Shown here one piece after another: positions 11,879 through 23,119 of a stretch of 64,000 bases of DNA (its first letter is position 1; each line of letters starts with the position of its first letter). The notes under the pieces are model-generated. The model saw only the letters and a list, made by a program, of their open reading frames with translations, was not told the DNA's origin and made no database searches. The position numbers were made by a program, and so were the translations under genes. This DNA comes from Macrocystis pyrifera (taxonomy: Eukaryota; Sar; Phaeophyceae; Laminariales; Laminariaceae): contig JASSKH010000002.1 of assembly GCA_031763025.1 (NCBI GenBank), forward strand, positions 798,929 through 862,928, read 5' to 3'.

Positions 11879-12057
11879 CTGATAAAGCCTTGAGATAAAC
11901 ACCTGCTCGCAAAAAAGGATGTGCGGCCGATGCAGCTCTTCCAATCTCTCGTAGCTCCCCCCGTAGCTTTGCGTGTAACCCTCGACGCTGCTCCACCACA
12001 CCAGGAGAGCACCGGTCAGGACAGCGCCTACGATGGCTACCCAGCAACGTCCGCACA
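11879..12057 (-). CDS. Possible exon encoding one membrane helix
   Basis: The minus strand has an acceptor-like TTCATGCAG before 12057 and a CAG|GTTACC donor-like site after 11879. Between them is a 179-nt open frame. The predicted peptide begins with a hydrophobic stretch (WVAIVGAVLTGALLVWW), followed by a polar segment with Glu/Arg and Tyr. No family was recognised and no partner exon was established. It lies on the same strand as the ROCO locus but 8 kb downstream, so a link is speculative. Confidence 0.22.
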
Positions 12058-12180
12058 CTGCATGAACTTGGGCAGAGTGTCAACGTGGCATGTACGTCGA
12101 GCATAGGCTGGGTTGGAACTCTGGAAAAAAATGCAGACGCCAGTGCCACAACAAGCGCTTTAGAAATCAGGGTTAAAGGG

Positions 12181-12290
12181 CCCCTGCGCGGTAGCTCCTA
12201 TCCTGAGTGCTATGCATGCAGGTGTTGTGACTGCTCTCTCAGAACTGATACATGCACGCCATGGCTCTGTGACAATGGTGAATTATCCGT
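12181..12290. repeat. Dispersed ~110-bp repeat, copy 1
   Basis: Shares GCATGCAGGTGTTG, CTCTC(T/C)CAGA and CATGCACGCCA(T/C)G in the same order and spacing with 15772-15880. On the minus strand both copies encode a similar Cys-containing peptide (C-x-R-x-x-A-C-M…), but this copy has a stop codon. It may be a duplicated exon fragment. Confidence 0.6.
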
Positions 12291-12904
12291 TTGAGCACCG
12301 ACTGCCTGTAAGCAACTCCGCGGTGTCGCCAGTCGCGGCGTGAACCAATACGAGTAACAGAAACAACAGTATCGACAAACTTGAAGTGGAAGTGCGCGTG
12401 CCGTGTCCGGAAGCACTCGTTTCATTGCTGACAGCAGACCCGCGGCGTTCCTTGGACTCTAGGAAGTGCTCTCAGCGGGCGTTGCCCTAACGTTGGGCTG
12501 GCCGGTCTGCTGGCCGTCGGGGTGGTAACAGTCGTTTCCAGCTTCTGGAAAGCCATTTCCATGTTTGATAACTTTTTCTAGCGCCGGCGGGGGGGGGGGT
12601 TATATATGTTTTTTTCAAATTATTGTTTTAGTGTTGTTCCCAGATGTTGTGTTGCATTATTTTATTGGTGCGTTTTCAGATTCTTTTTTCATGTTTTCGT
12701 GTGGTTATCGGGTATTGTTTCTAACGTGGGGAGGACATACGCTGGGCAGGCCGTTGTGGTTTGTCTCCCTGAGTAGTTGCCGGAATGTTAGTATTGGGTG
12801 GTTTGGGATTTTTAGTTTCTGATATGTGCGGGACAAACGCTGAGCGAGGTTTGTGATGAAGTGGTACATCGACCGTACAGGAACGTATATATACCCTTTT
12901 GCGA

Positions 12905-13118
12905 GCCATATATGGTTGTATGTAGTGCTTTAAGAATATTCCCGAATACGAATTTTTACCTTGTTACACGCAGCGGTTTGGGAATATAACGGTATGCGAA
13001 TCTGCACGTAGCGCTTTTGGAATGTACCCGAAGACGAACCATATATGGCTACACGTAGCGTTTCGAAAATATATCCGGATGCGAATCTCGTATGGTGACA
13101 CATAGCGCCTTGCGAGGA
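12905..13118 (+). repeat. Degenerate minisatellite, ~45-50 bp unit
   Basis: About five units, each with a variant of CACGTAGCG(C/T)TTT, then GGAATATA or a related block, then CCCGAATACGAA. The order is constant and divergence is high. Confidence 0.65.
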
Positions 13119-13287
13119 TTCAGTGACGTCAGTCCAGAAGGCCTGTTGTGACCACAACATTCCGTCATAGTTTGGGAATCTTTCTCTTGGGAACGTCCCG
13201 GGAGACTGTACCTGCATACAGGTCAGTTTTGATCAACGTCTAGGCTGACTTGTGTTCCCGACGAAGCCCGCCCCCGCCCACTCGAGT

Positions 13288-13867
<580 letters not shown>

Positions 13868-14331
13868 GTGAGGAGCAACAATAACCAGATCGTGAACTAC
13901 AAGCAGCGTGCCCTACCCAGCATCGACATCCCTGTGTCTCTTACCATCTTTTACCCCTGGGCTATCTTCACAGGGTCCTGTGTTGAGCCTCCCTGTGAGG
14001 GATTTGGCTGTCATGCTTTGTGCGGATATCCGATGTTTCGTTTTTCTTTGTGGGTTTTTAACCTTGCAGGGAGAGAACAGATGCCGGAGGGAGGGGTATG
14101 CCTCCCTGCGTGGTTTTTGGGTGATATGTTTGTGTGTATGTGATGCATGTTTTGCGTGTTTTGAGGATCTTGTTTGTTTTGTGGTTCGGACGTATTGTGG
14201 TATGCCCCCCGATGTGTGTTTTGTGGGTGGGTGGGCGCCCGGCGGGGGGAGGGGGCCGTTCCGTGTTGTTTGGATGATTAGGTTTGTGTTGTTCTTGGAG
14301 GATTTTTTTGTGTGGCTTTAGGACTACTTTG

Positions 14332-14520
14332 CGAGGCGCTCTACGATAGAAGTTCACCCTAAGTTTTCTGAAGCTCCTCACTTGACTTTCAGCAGCTCCA
14401 CACCTCACCCGAAAACGGACTTCAGCAAAATTCAAATTTCATCCCGATGAATAATCCCATGGCCCTAGCATGCAAACGTGTCATCTTTCCACACAAATAT
14501 TGGCATTCCGACGATTTTCC
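14332..14520 (+). repeat. Dispersed ~185-bp repeat, forward copy
   Basis: Matches 19937-20112 in inverted orientation. Shared blocks in order: GCGCTCTACGATAGAA, TTCACCCTAA, CACCCGAAAAC, GACTTCAGCA, AATCCCA, and TGGCATTCCGACGATTTT at the end. No terminal inverted repeats were seen. Possibly a nonautonomous element. Confidence 0.7.
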
Positions 14521-14800
14521 AGAAAAAAAAAACGGAAATGTGATACCTCTATCGTAGAACGTGTCTTGCTTTGTGTGTTTTCAGACTTGTTTTGAATGTC
14601 TTCGTGTGGTTGCCGGGTGTTTTTTTCTGGCGTGGGGAGGACACATGCTGGGGTCGGTGTTGTGGTATGTCTCCACGCGCAGTAGTTGGGATGTTTGTAT
14701 TGGGTGGTTTTTGGGTGTTTTGTTTCTGACCTGTGGGGGACAGACGCTGGAGGGGGGTCCTTCCGCATGCCTCCCTTTGTGGACTTAGGACGTTCTTGTT

Positions 14801-14910
14801 GTTCATGGATGTGGTTGTGTGTGATTTGGGGGTGTTTTGCTGTGCCTCCCTGTGGTTCATGGATGTGGTTGTGTGTGTGATTTGGGGGTGTTTTGCTGTG
14901 CCTCCCTGTG
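14801..14910 (+). repeat. Tandem duplication, 54 and 56 bp units
   Basis: Two consecutive copies start GTTCATGGATGTGG and end GCTGTGCCTCCCTGTG. They are identical except for an extra GT in the second, so this is a recent event inside the ~98-bp repeat family. Confidence 0.95.
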
Positions 14911-15110
14911 CGTTTTTTTCCCGTGCTAAGTTTCTGTGTTTTTTATTTGGTTTTGGTGTGGCTCGTGTGTGGTGTGGTATGCCTTTCATAGTGTTGTTTT
15001 TGAAATATAGTTTGAGTTGTTTTAACATTCGTTTTTTTCCGACTGGGAGAGGACAGACACTGGGGTGTGGTTGTTGTGCCATGCGTCCTTGAAGGGGGGT
15101 GTCAAGGTCT

Positions 15111-16471
15111 GTCTCTCACGATTTCCTGCTGCGCGCGGGGGGGGCGGGCGTGGTCGCCACTTACCAACCTCCCATCGTCGTTGTTTTGTTTGTTTCGATA
15201 GTTCGGGCGAGAGTCTCTCCTCACAAGCAGCACCCACCCTCGTACCATGTTTGTATTCCGGGGTTCGATAGTCGGGGCGGTACCGCGCCGGCGGGAGTGG
15301 TGTTTTTCGTGCATGTGTCGTCGGATTTGGCTTCAGCGCTCAATTGGACCTGCATGGTCGGGGTGTTTGGAGGCGAGTTGGCACGGTTTGGCGCAAGAGG
15401 GCGTTATCTAGTTGCTTCCGGGGTGGGAGGTGATACGGTCGCTTGTTGCTGTTTCTCGTAGGCGTGGTGTCACATCTCTGGAGGTTGACTGTTGGCTGGA
15501 TTTCACCTTCTGTTTCTACACGAGGGCGGGAGCCCCCTGTGCGTGCGCGCGTAACCGGGGAGGCTTCGTAGACAAGGTGCGCGGTGAGCGTCCGGAAAGG
15601 TCCTGCTTTGAAGAGGGCGTCCCATTCATCGCGTCGGTGAGTAGCCGGCGCATGAGTGTGCGTGCTGCTGACTAGTTTTCCTGTAAGGAAAAAACCGGAT
15701 TTTCTATCTCCAGTTTAGGTGGCGCCAGTGTGAAAACAGGTGCTTGCAATAGCAGGGCTGGAGGGCTCAGGAGGGATGGCTCCAATCATGGGTGCTACGC
15801 ATGCAGGTGTTGGAACTACTCTCCCAGATAAGATCCATGCACGCCACGACTCTGTAGCATCTCCAGTAGGAGGCGTTCGAATATTCGGGAGCGATGTGAG
15901 TCTCAGGTTGTTCCTCTACCAGATCCTCCAGAAACAGAAGGTGTTCGTCCGTGAACGTTAATATATATTTCTCTTGTACTGAATTGGCCACATGTATTCG
16001 TGCATCTGATGGTAGTGTAGGTGGTGAATTCCCAGCCTCCGTTATCAAGTAATGGCGAACGACAGCTCGCATGGTTGCCGGTGTGGGATGCCTTGTGTCT
16101 TATCTCATGATTACTTCCACTGAAATTGCCGTGGCGAGCATCACCGATACCTGGCATGTCCTAAAGGCTACACCCTACAAGAAGAGAAGCTAGCTACTCC
16201 AAGCTCGCTCCTGAGGTACACACCTATCCCACGTATTTTGCCTGGTATTTTTTCCCTAGTGCTCTTGTCAGGTACCAGTTGTGTTTTTTTGCTTCTGTCC
16301 ACGCCTGCTTATATTCGGCAGACCACGGATGGTCGAACGCAGCACCAGAACAAACGAAATACAACATCCCTAAGATCGGGGTATTCTTTCTATCGATGTG
16401 GTAAGATTGAACGAAGAGAATGTGGCGTCTGTGGAGGGGTGATGAATCGTTACTATGTTTAGAAATACGGG
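15111..16471. other. Stretch without a firm gene
   Basis: Only short open frames. Minus-strand 15767-16072 gives an acidic peptide (about 101 codons, including FTDEHLLFLEDLVEE) that looks somewhat protein-like, but another minus-strand frame overlaps it and neither can be preferred. Confidence 0.3.
15772..15880. repeat. Dispersed ~110-bp repeat, copy 2
   Basis: Counterpart of 12181-12290 (GCATGCAGGTGTTGG and ATGCACGCCACG in the same order). Here the minus-strand frame stays open through the shared part, reading C-Y-R-V-V-A-C-M then W-E-S-S. Confidence 0.6.
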
Positions 16472-16732
16472 ATGGGGAAGAGGATCATCAAGTTGATCGG
16501 TGTTTTGTGTCTTCTGCTTGCTTTCTCCCAGTCAACATCCGGCACAACCAGTGTCCGTGCCGATTATTCAATCCTAGAGAGATACAAGTTCTGTGGTCAC
16601 GAAGTGTTGACACAAATATGCTACACACTGCTGTACAACATGCAGAGTAGACAATTCAGTGTCATTGGGTACGGTGGGCGGTTCTATGGGGGTATATTAC
16701 CGACGGAAGTACATTGTCCGGTATCGGAATAG
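16472..16732 (+). CDS. Possible small secreted protein, 86 aa
   Basis: The predicted N-terminus has a basic start (MGKRIIK), a hydrophobic core (LIGVLCLLLAF) and a Ser/Thr-rich stretch, like a classical signal peptide with cleavage near residue 24. The rest is short, with four Cys residues. No homologous family was recognised. A MITE starts 18 bp after the stop codon. Alternatives are a first exon of a longer gene or a chance frame. Confidence 0.3.
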   Translation: MGKRIIKLIGVLCLLLAFSQSTSGTTSVRADYSILERYKFCGHEVLTQICYTLLYNMQSRQFSVIGYGGRFYGGILPTEVHCPVSE

Positions 16733-16750
16733 GAAGGTTCCTTACCCAGT

Positions 16751-16851
16751 TATTACGGGGGTACATAGTTAATAGGACCTTTAAAAACCTATATATTTAA
16801 CTATTTTTACTAACAAAAATTGGTCCTGTTAACTATGGACCCCTGTAATAG
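16751..16851 (-). mobile_element. MITE copy A (TA-flanked, Tc1/mariner-like ends)
   Basis: About 100 bp, reversed relative to the copies at 38.5, 47.0, 52.0 and 53.3 kb. Ends TTACGGGGG and CCCCTGTAA lie inside flanking TA dinucleotides. The inner inverted repeat continues as CATAGTTAATAGGACC against GGTCCTGTTAACTATG. The core is AT-rich with a TTTTTACTAACAA block. The TA target site suggests mobilisation by a Tc1/mariner-type transposase. Confidence 0.8.
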
Positions 16852-18345
16852 TACAGATGGGAATACTGTACCCGTTGGCGAGACCACGGCATCACTTGGA
16901 TCAAAATATTTTCCTTACACAGTAGGCATGCAGTATTGGACAGAATTCCATGGTTGCATACAAGCGACGGAAAAATATTACCCGGTATTGGACGGGAGGG
17001 GTGTGTTCCCTACTTATTTTCATCCGACACCGGGCGTCAGAGCTCGATCCTACCGACAGAAATACGCTGACCGGTGTCGAATCCAGCGTATCATAGTGTG
17101 TCGCGGTGAGATATCCTTTTCCAACTGGTCGCTTTACTGTAGCACCGGCTGATAGTGCTTGTTTTTCTGCTGTGGAATGTCTGACATAGCTCAGGAGCCG
17201 CGCGCACTCGTCTACCGCGGAAATTCCGAGAAGAGGTAAATGAGCCTTCGATTTACTCCATCGCAATAGCGCCGCGAGCCTTCCGCATCATCGAAGAACG
17301 ACCACAACTGAGACCCGTAATGCTGCGACACGAAGCTTTTGCACCCCGAGCTCCTACGGTATTGTCACGACTACCTTTAGCTGCTGTGCCAAGAAAGACG
17401 AACAGACAAAAAATAATCCGCACAGAGAAGCCGCGATCATCTCCACCTGGGGCTGTAGATACAACAGACCACACACAGCCCCCACATCGCTATCCAGGCC
17501 ACTGTTGCGAACTACTAGTGTGCTATAGTACTGCTGTACACGTGGGGATGTGGGGCTCGTGGATGTGAATCTCAGTACTGCTGCCGAACTCTCGAAACGT
17601 TTCAAAACGCCCATTTAAAAGTAAGTTTTTTTGTACGTGACGGGTTGCTCTCAGACTATCACCCCTGCTGCTTCACTAATGCTGCTGGAATCGTGATAGT
17701 GCCAACGCGAAAACTAACTATCGGGGGTCTCTGGATCGGTTGCGGACTGCTGCTGTAGCGTACGGTGGGATTTACACCGCTGCTCGAACATGGGCGATTT
17801 CAACGCGAATGGCAGCCCTTTCGAGCACATTGAGAAGAAGAAGGCCTATCGGTGATACGAACCCCGACGAAGTTGACGACTGGAACAATATGGACAGCTG
17901 AAAGCTGAGTATCTCTCGCTTGGATGTCTTCTCGATACTGGAGGTGCAAGCCAGGCCACGCAAAACGACGCCAGGGCAAATACTTATATGCAAGAGTCTC
18001 CTGAATAACGCCAAGACCCGTGTGACGGAGGCAACTAGGTTGTTTCGATAGTATCAACAAAATCGCCGACAAACCGACGGCGCTGCTGGCGACCAAGCAC
18101 GCCGAGGGCGCACGGGGAACTCTCGGCAATGATGACTGTCAAAGAGCTGGGTTCGGAAACTTGAATATCGCAATCAAAACGATACACGTGTAGAAGGCAA
18201 TCGCGATCACGAGCTCGCCGCAGGGACAAGATCCCGACAACTACATCAAGGAGCCTACTCGGCTGCGCAACCTACCAACCGAGATCGAGGAACCTATACC
18301 GGACAGGCGATTCACCGAGCTTGCTCTCTAAATTCTGACGGGGCA
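16852..18345. other. Stretch without a firm gene
   Basis: A plus-strand frame at 16820-17152 runs out of the MITE and is not supported on its own. Minus-strand 17380-17560 contains a hydrophobic segment (MIAASLCGLFFVCSSFLA) that could be a membrane exon; splice sites are unclear. Confidence 0.3.
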
Positions 18346-18462
18346 ATGCTGGGACGCCAATCTCTTGATCCCAAAGACGCCAGAATTCGATCTCCCGAAG
18401 TTATAGTACGTACTACAGCACTCATATTTCGACATGCTGTCGATGAACCGAGCTCCACTGTC

Positions 18463-18504
18463 TGCCACAATTGTGGCGGGGTGGGCCATGCCGGTGGCGG
18501 CTGT
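18463..18504 (+). pseudogene. Isolated CCHC zinc-knuckle motif (possible Gag relic)
   Basis: A plus-strand frame (18346-18615) encodes C-H-N-C-G-G-V-G-H-A-G-G-G-C, exactly the C-x2-C-x4-H-x4-C spacing of retroelement Gag zinc knuckles. A basic region precedes it and a (TGCCC)n run of Pro/Ala codons follows. No protease, reverse transcriptase or integrase was found, so at best this is a fragment; one chance match in 64 kb is possible. Confidence 0.25.
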
Positions 18505-18718
18505 GCCCTGCCCTGCCCTGCCCTGCCAAGGCCCACGGGAAACGCGACAGGCCCGGCCAGGATAGGATTTCGAGGTCAGTATGCAGAGCTCGGCAGGATT
18601 CCGCTCTTTGCATAATGCAACGACACACCACGACGCCGAAGGCTACACGCAGGGGACTCCAGGAAAACAGACGAGTAGCACACGAACGACTGTCGAGGTG
18701 GGGAGCCCTTAGTTAAAT

Positions 18719-19208
18719 TGCACGGCGACTTCGACAGGGGCTTCATATATTTGAGCACACGACAAGGAGCATCAGGACGCCGTCCGCTCGGTTCATAGAG
18801 TCTCACCGTACATCAACGACCCCGCGGTAGTTGTTGCACCGTACAAGTACTGATATATGCAGTTGTAGTTGTACTCCTCCCTTCGTCCCTCCACCCCAGG
18901 CATACAAAAACAAACTGCATTTTCAGAGAGCCAACTCACGCCTCCAACTTCGAAGACCTATTGTATACACAGTATTCCTACTAGATTGCATAACTTGATT
19001 TGTTTACGCTCCATACACAGTTCCCGTCACTTCTTGTCTCCTCACCGGCGACACGTCTCTAATGTACGGAGCATATAGACATCACATGGCACAGCTGGAT
19101 TTGTCTAAACTGAATATACTGCCCCCACCTCTCTCAACTGTGCATTATGCACCACCACAATTTGGGTTGATGGAGCTCTCTCGAACACGGGTCTGTGACA
19201 AGCCAATA
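18719..19208. other. Stretch without a recognisable gene
   Basis: Only short unconvincing frames. No repeat from this window was recognised here. Confidence 0.3.
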
Positions 19209-19646
19209 TCAGGCCATGTGTACTACTTCGTCGACCCTGGTCTGGTGCACTGCCCGGTGTCGGTTAATGGCGACACACCCCGCTGCACAGGCTCCGATCA
19301 CAAGGAGGCCGATGACGCCAAGCACCACATATGTGTTCACCGCGGACAAATCCTCTACGAGAAATACCACGAACAGGGTAAACGCAGTACCAAAACACGT
19401 CGTCACGGTTTTCCACGCATCGGGTAGCCACACCGAGAACACATCGTTACAGATCGAGAACACATCGTCACAGCAGGTATGCCGTGATGCCGTACCCTCG
19501 GCCTGCTCCTCCTCTTCATCCTCGTCTTGCTTTTCGTTGTCTTCCTCTTCTTCCTGTTTGTCTTCTGTTTCTCTCTGTTGGTCAGCGTCAGGGTCTTCGT
19601 ATCGTAGGAACGGATCATCTGTCCACCGATTAGCGTGAAGAGACAT
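19209..19646 (-). CDS. Candidate acidic two-helix membrane protein, 145 aa
   Basis: A minus-strand frame starts with ATG; an in-frame stop immediately precedes it. Residues about 17-50 are very acidic (Glu/Asp/Gln/Lys) and could be disordered or coiled. Two hydrophobic segments follow: residues 81-98 (VTTCFGTAFTLFVVFLV) and 105-127 (a TYVVLGVIGLLVIGAC-type stretch), then a short basic tail. A DNA duplication of about 18 bp (near 19436-19470) gives the twin DDVFS/NDVFS peptides. It lies 0.9 kb downstream of the COR exon on the same strand, so it could be a separate gene or a 3' exon of the ROCO gene. No family was recognised. Confidence 0.35.
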   Translation of the reverse strand: MSLHANRWTDDPFLRYEDPDADQQRETEDKQEEEEDNEKQDEDEEEEQAEGTASRHTCCDDVFSICNDVFSVWLPDAWKTVTTCFGTAFTLFVVFLVEDLSAVNTYVVLGVIGLLVIGACAAGCVAINRHRAVHQTRVDEVVHMA

Positions 19647-19936
19647 TCAACATTAGAGACCCAGACATATCTGGTGCCTGTGATATCCGCACACGACGAG
19701 CTTTACATCTCCCAGGAGGTCTATACATCGCCGCCAGAACCAAAGTTTGGATGTGGCTTGCACAATAAACTCAACGGACAATCCTATGGGGTCCTTGTAC
19801 GATACAGGCCTGGAGATACAGCGAACCGGATAGGAAATTTCGAAAGGAATCTGAATGATACGATTTATGACGCCTTCTACGATAGAGGTAGCACTTTTCC
19901 GCTAATTTGTTTCTGAATGGCAGGGCTTCTTAACCT

Positions 19937-20112
19937 AAAATCGTCGGAATGCCAGTATTGTGTCGAAAAAGGACGTTTTTGCGTACTTGGGCCCTGGGAT
20001 TTATCATCGAGATGCTATTTAACCGTTGCTGAAGTCAGTTTTCGGGTGAGGTAGGGAGCTCCTGAAGCGAGGAGCCCCAGAAACGTTAGGGTGAAGTTCT
20101 ATCGTAGAGCGC
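19937..20112 (-). repeat. Dispersed ~185-bp repeat, inverted copy
   Basis: Reverse complement of the element at 14332-14520, with the same block order and about 75-80% identity by eye. Related fragments (GGTGAGGTATATAGCTTCTG type) may exist near 25504. Confidence 0.7.
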
Positions 20113-20529
20113 TTCTTAAGCCGAAAATGTATGACTCAGCCGCATCGCAACTGTACTCCGTGCCGTGATGACAAGGAGAGTCATGTCGGACACAAAGCAG
20201 AAAGGTATTCACATTGAGATGACCGCAGAACGCACCTGTGTTCGTGTAGATTACATCGCCAAGCCGAACGACCGCCTGCCCGACCACGGTACCTTTATCC
20301 GACTTGCAGGAACACCCGACGCTGGTCAGAGGGATCAGTGGCGCTCCGATCCTCGCCTGCCGCCGAATCCGGAGTCAGCAAAACAAATTCCGAGAAGGGG
20401 TTGCTTGATTGTGGCCGTGCAGGATCTAGGAGTATCATCAGTGATTTGGAGTAAATAGTGAACGTGAGAAATCGGATGACTGGGGAAGCGGTCGATATCA
20501 GCACAGGAAAAGGGTAAAATTTTGTATAC

Positions 20530-21376
20530 CTCTGTTGGCGTAGCCAGATAGAGGGCCGAAGGGGGTGCTCGGCGCACTCGATGCACCCTGCCCACAGAGC
20601 ACCGGTCCAATCTTTGGAAATGTTCACCATCACCGACGCCACAAAGCGTAGCACCCTCCACACCCGGCAGCTCTGCAGCGTTCCGAATATCGCTACTGAA
20701 AGAGCCCTCTCTGTGCTGTCGTAAACGAGTTCGACGACATACGGTAAGTGAATGCCTGCTGTTACCCGAGCACTGCAGAACACGGCTCCAGATCTCCAAC
20801 ATAGTGCCTCTTCAGCCTCGCCCACAACGTGACAGCGAGCTATCAAGCGCTCAATCAGCCCACGAGGAGCTCCCGCTGAGTCGAACGTCCACCTCAGAGT
20901 CACCTCATCGTGATCACCCCAACTCCACCAAAAGACGTTTGAACTTGGCCTCCCTATGGTCGCACAAATCGTCAGGCAACCACCTCCACACGAGCATATT
21001 CGGCTGAATGATTATGCTGCTCTCGTATGGAGGCAACCAGGGGCTGCCGTGAACGATCGTTGGGAGCGGTACTCGTCCGAGTGGGAAAGCCAGGCCGAGC
21101 TTGATCAACTCATCAAACAAAACTCTCTCAAACTGAGACGTAGAGGACTGCGCGGCGTGCCTCAGAGAGATGCTGTCCCACAGATGCCGCGCGAAGGCCG
21201 GACTGAGAACGCCTGTGGTGACCAGCGTGTTCTTCGACTCGTTGAACGGGGTTACCTCGAAAATCCGTCCCGGGAGCTTATGGTCCACGATGGGGCGGAG
21301 TGCCTCCGACAACAGCCCCACGTCGAGGAAGATTCCATCGCCGCCGTCTACGCGAAGCAATTGACCAGCGAATTCG
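20530..21376 (-). CDS. COR-domain exon of ROCO GTPase (two frameshifts)
   Basis: Encodes the C-terminal-of-Roc dimerisation domain. An acceptor GTGACCAG precedes 21376; a donor GAG|GTATAC follows 20530. Recognisable segments: GQLLRVDGGDGIFLD at the start, then VTTGVLSPAFARHLW, PRGLIERLIARCH, CRVWRVLRFVASVMVN and SKDWTGALWAGCIEC, ending SALYLATPTE. Joining to the exon at 22527 restores a Ser codon (AG|C). The frame shifts at the C-run 20917-20920 (GGGG on the coding strand; three Gs would restore frame) and again at the G-run 20561-20565 (two fewer or one more needed). Domain content is convincing; whether it is a pseudogene or an assembly error is open. Confidence 0.85.
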
Positions 21377-21761
21377 CTGGTCACAAAATCCATAGCGGCG
21401 GTGCAAGGTTAGAAACGCACTGTGAATGTGTTGTCGTTAACGAGTAGCTGGCTGGCGAATTGATTGAAGAGATAGCCTCGAGCGTCGGCACAAGGTTACG
21501 TACAGACAGTACTGCCGCAATTTTGACCACAACGCTCGTTTCAGTTTTTTTGCCTTTGTCTTTGATTTTCTGCTCAAGTCTAAATACCGCCCTACGGCCA
21601 CTGAAGGCACGCGGAACAAGCCACGTGTTTAATCTTAGCCCCTTGGGGACGTACTCATCGAGGTCACATCGTCTCGAGAGCAGTTGGCATTGCCGCAAAT
21701 TGTGGACAGGTGGTCTTGGTGCCTACAGCTTTTTTTCGTTCTTTCAACCACGGAATTTCGT

Positions 21762-21873
21762 CTATTCCGGGGGTCCATAGTTAATATGACCTATGGTATA
21801 CATAAAAACCGATATATTCACATATTTTTACTAACAAAATTTGGTCCCGTTAACTATGGACCCCCCGTTTTAG
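21762..21873 (-). mobile_element. MITE copy B, inside the ROCO intron
   Basis: About 110 bp with the same ends as the other copies (TATTCCGGGGG at left, CCCCCCGTTTTA at right; the outer bases are worn). It shares CATAGTTAATATGACC and GGTCCCGTTAACTATGG and is reversed relative to the 38.5-kb copy. It lies within the intron between the COR exon and the Roc G4 exon. Confidence 0.8.
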
Positions 21874-22526
21874 TTTCCGTCACACTGTCCACGTGCAGCG
21901 GACTGTCCGCGTACAGTGGAGACAATTTAATATCACCGCACACGCAGTGAGTGTGCGAAACAGACGATTGCAAGCGTGCGAGGCGGTGGACCCCACCAAT
22001 CGTGCTTGCGCTGCAGTAAATAGGCCGCAAATACGCACTCTCGTTCTCCCTGGATGTAGACATTCACAAAGAGATTGCTCCTGCAACACCAAAGATGAAT
22101 AGAACGGCCGTCCAGCCAACATTAGACTGCCGTGGACGGAACAAGACTGAACAAGCATAGTCGTGGCCAACGAACGCAGACAGCGTCATAGGCAAGCGTA
22201 CGACAGGGGCATATTCCTGCATATATTATACCCTGGTAGACACGTTGTTTTCGGTGTTGGTAGCAAATCATGTCCGACATATATTTCAATCTTGTTGTCG
22301 ATATCACCGCCAGCGTATACACCCTACGGTCACGGAGTACAATAGCGAAAAATACGAACACCAGACTGAGACTGGACTACTATTGTATCACTTGGGAGCT
22401 GCTGTACCAACACAGCAGTGTTGTAGTATTAAACCCTCCCTGAAATAGATTAGACCGACCCTCGGTCAATACATCGTATTTTTCGTCCTGGCCTCTTACA
22501 CGACTCACAGGAATCGTTTGCCTCAC

Positions 22527-23119
22527 CTAATCCAGAGCGCACCCTCCAAGGCAGTGTCGGAGTTCAGAACCGCCACCCACCCCAAGGATGTGGACTCTAG
22601 TTCGCCGCTTCCGGTCAATACCCGCAAGAGATCATCCCACTGCCGACTGAGGGACGTCTTCGACATGTATAAATCTGAAGATCTATCTTCACAGAGGGAG
22701 GGGCCCGATGGTAGGTTGAGATGGTCTCGGGCAGCGTTTAGGGGCGCCTTCTTGTTTCGGAAGGCGTCCAGAAAACACCAGGGCTAGATCCCACAAAGGT
22801 GGAACGCTGATAGAAGTGATACTCTGGGCGGAAACGACGTCGATGACGTCCGCGAGACCCAGCCCGTCCTGGCAGCTCACCTTACTTGTTTTCAACCAAC
22901 AAGTTTACAGTAGGCAAGTGGCTTGCACTCTGCCCAGAGATGCCGCGGCTGGCATTCCATAAGTCGAGTACCTCCCCTACACGCGTTCTGACCTTGTCAA
23001 CGGTTTTTGAGTAGCTGTCGATCGATCCGTCGCACTTATTGGCAACCAAGATGACGGTGGAATCGGGTGCGCGTAGGTGGAGGGCGTACAACCAGACCAT
23101 CACGTCCTCTTTCGATGAT
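22527..23119 (-). CDS. Roc G4 to pre-COR exon (two frameshifts)
   Basis: Contains VMVWLYALHLRAP and the G4 motif in ILVANKCDGS (NKCD at 23029-23040), which selects guanine in Ras-like GTPases. It continues as VSCQDGLGLADVIDVV, SISVPPLWDLALVF, NKKAPLNAARDHLNLPSG and LEGALWI before the donor ATTAG|GTGAGG. Two one-base shifts occur: the T-run 22889-22892 and the A-run 22772-22775. In each, one base fewer restores the family-like reading. The 5' edge uses a CAG near 23120; an AG a few bases further in is also possible. Confidence 0.8.

Larger units (their letters stand above)
11068..12600. other. Stretch without a firm gene
   Basis: 11540-11760 is strongly T-rich. A CAG-rich run lies at about 11770-11795. 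The only coding hint is the minus-strand segment at 11879-12057, listed separately. Confidence 0.35.
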
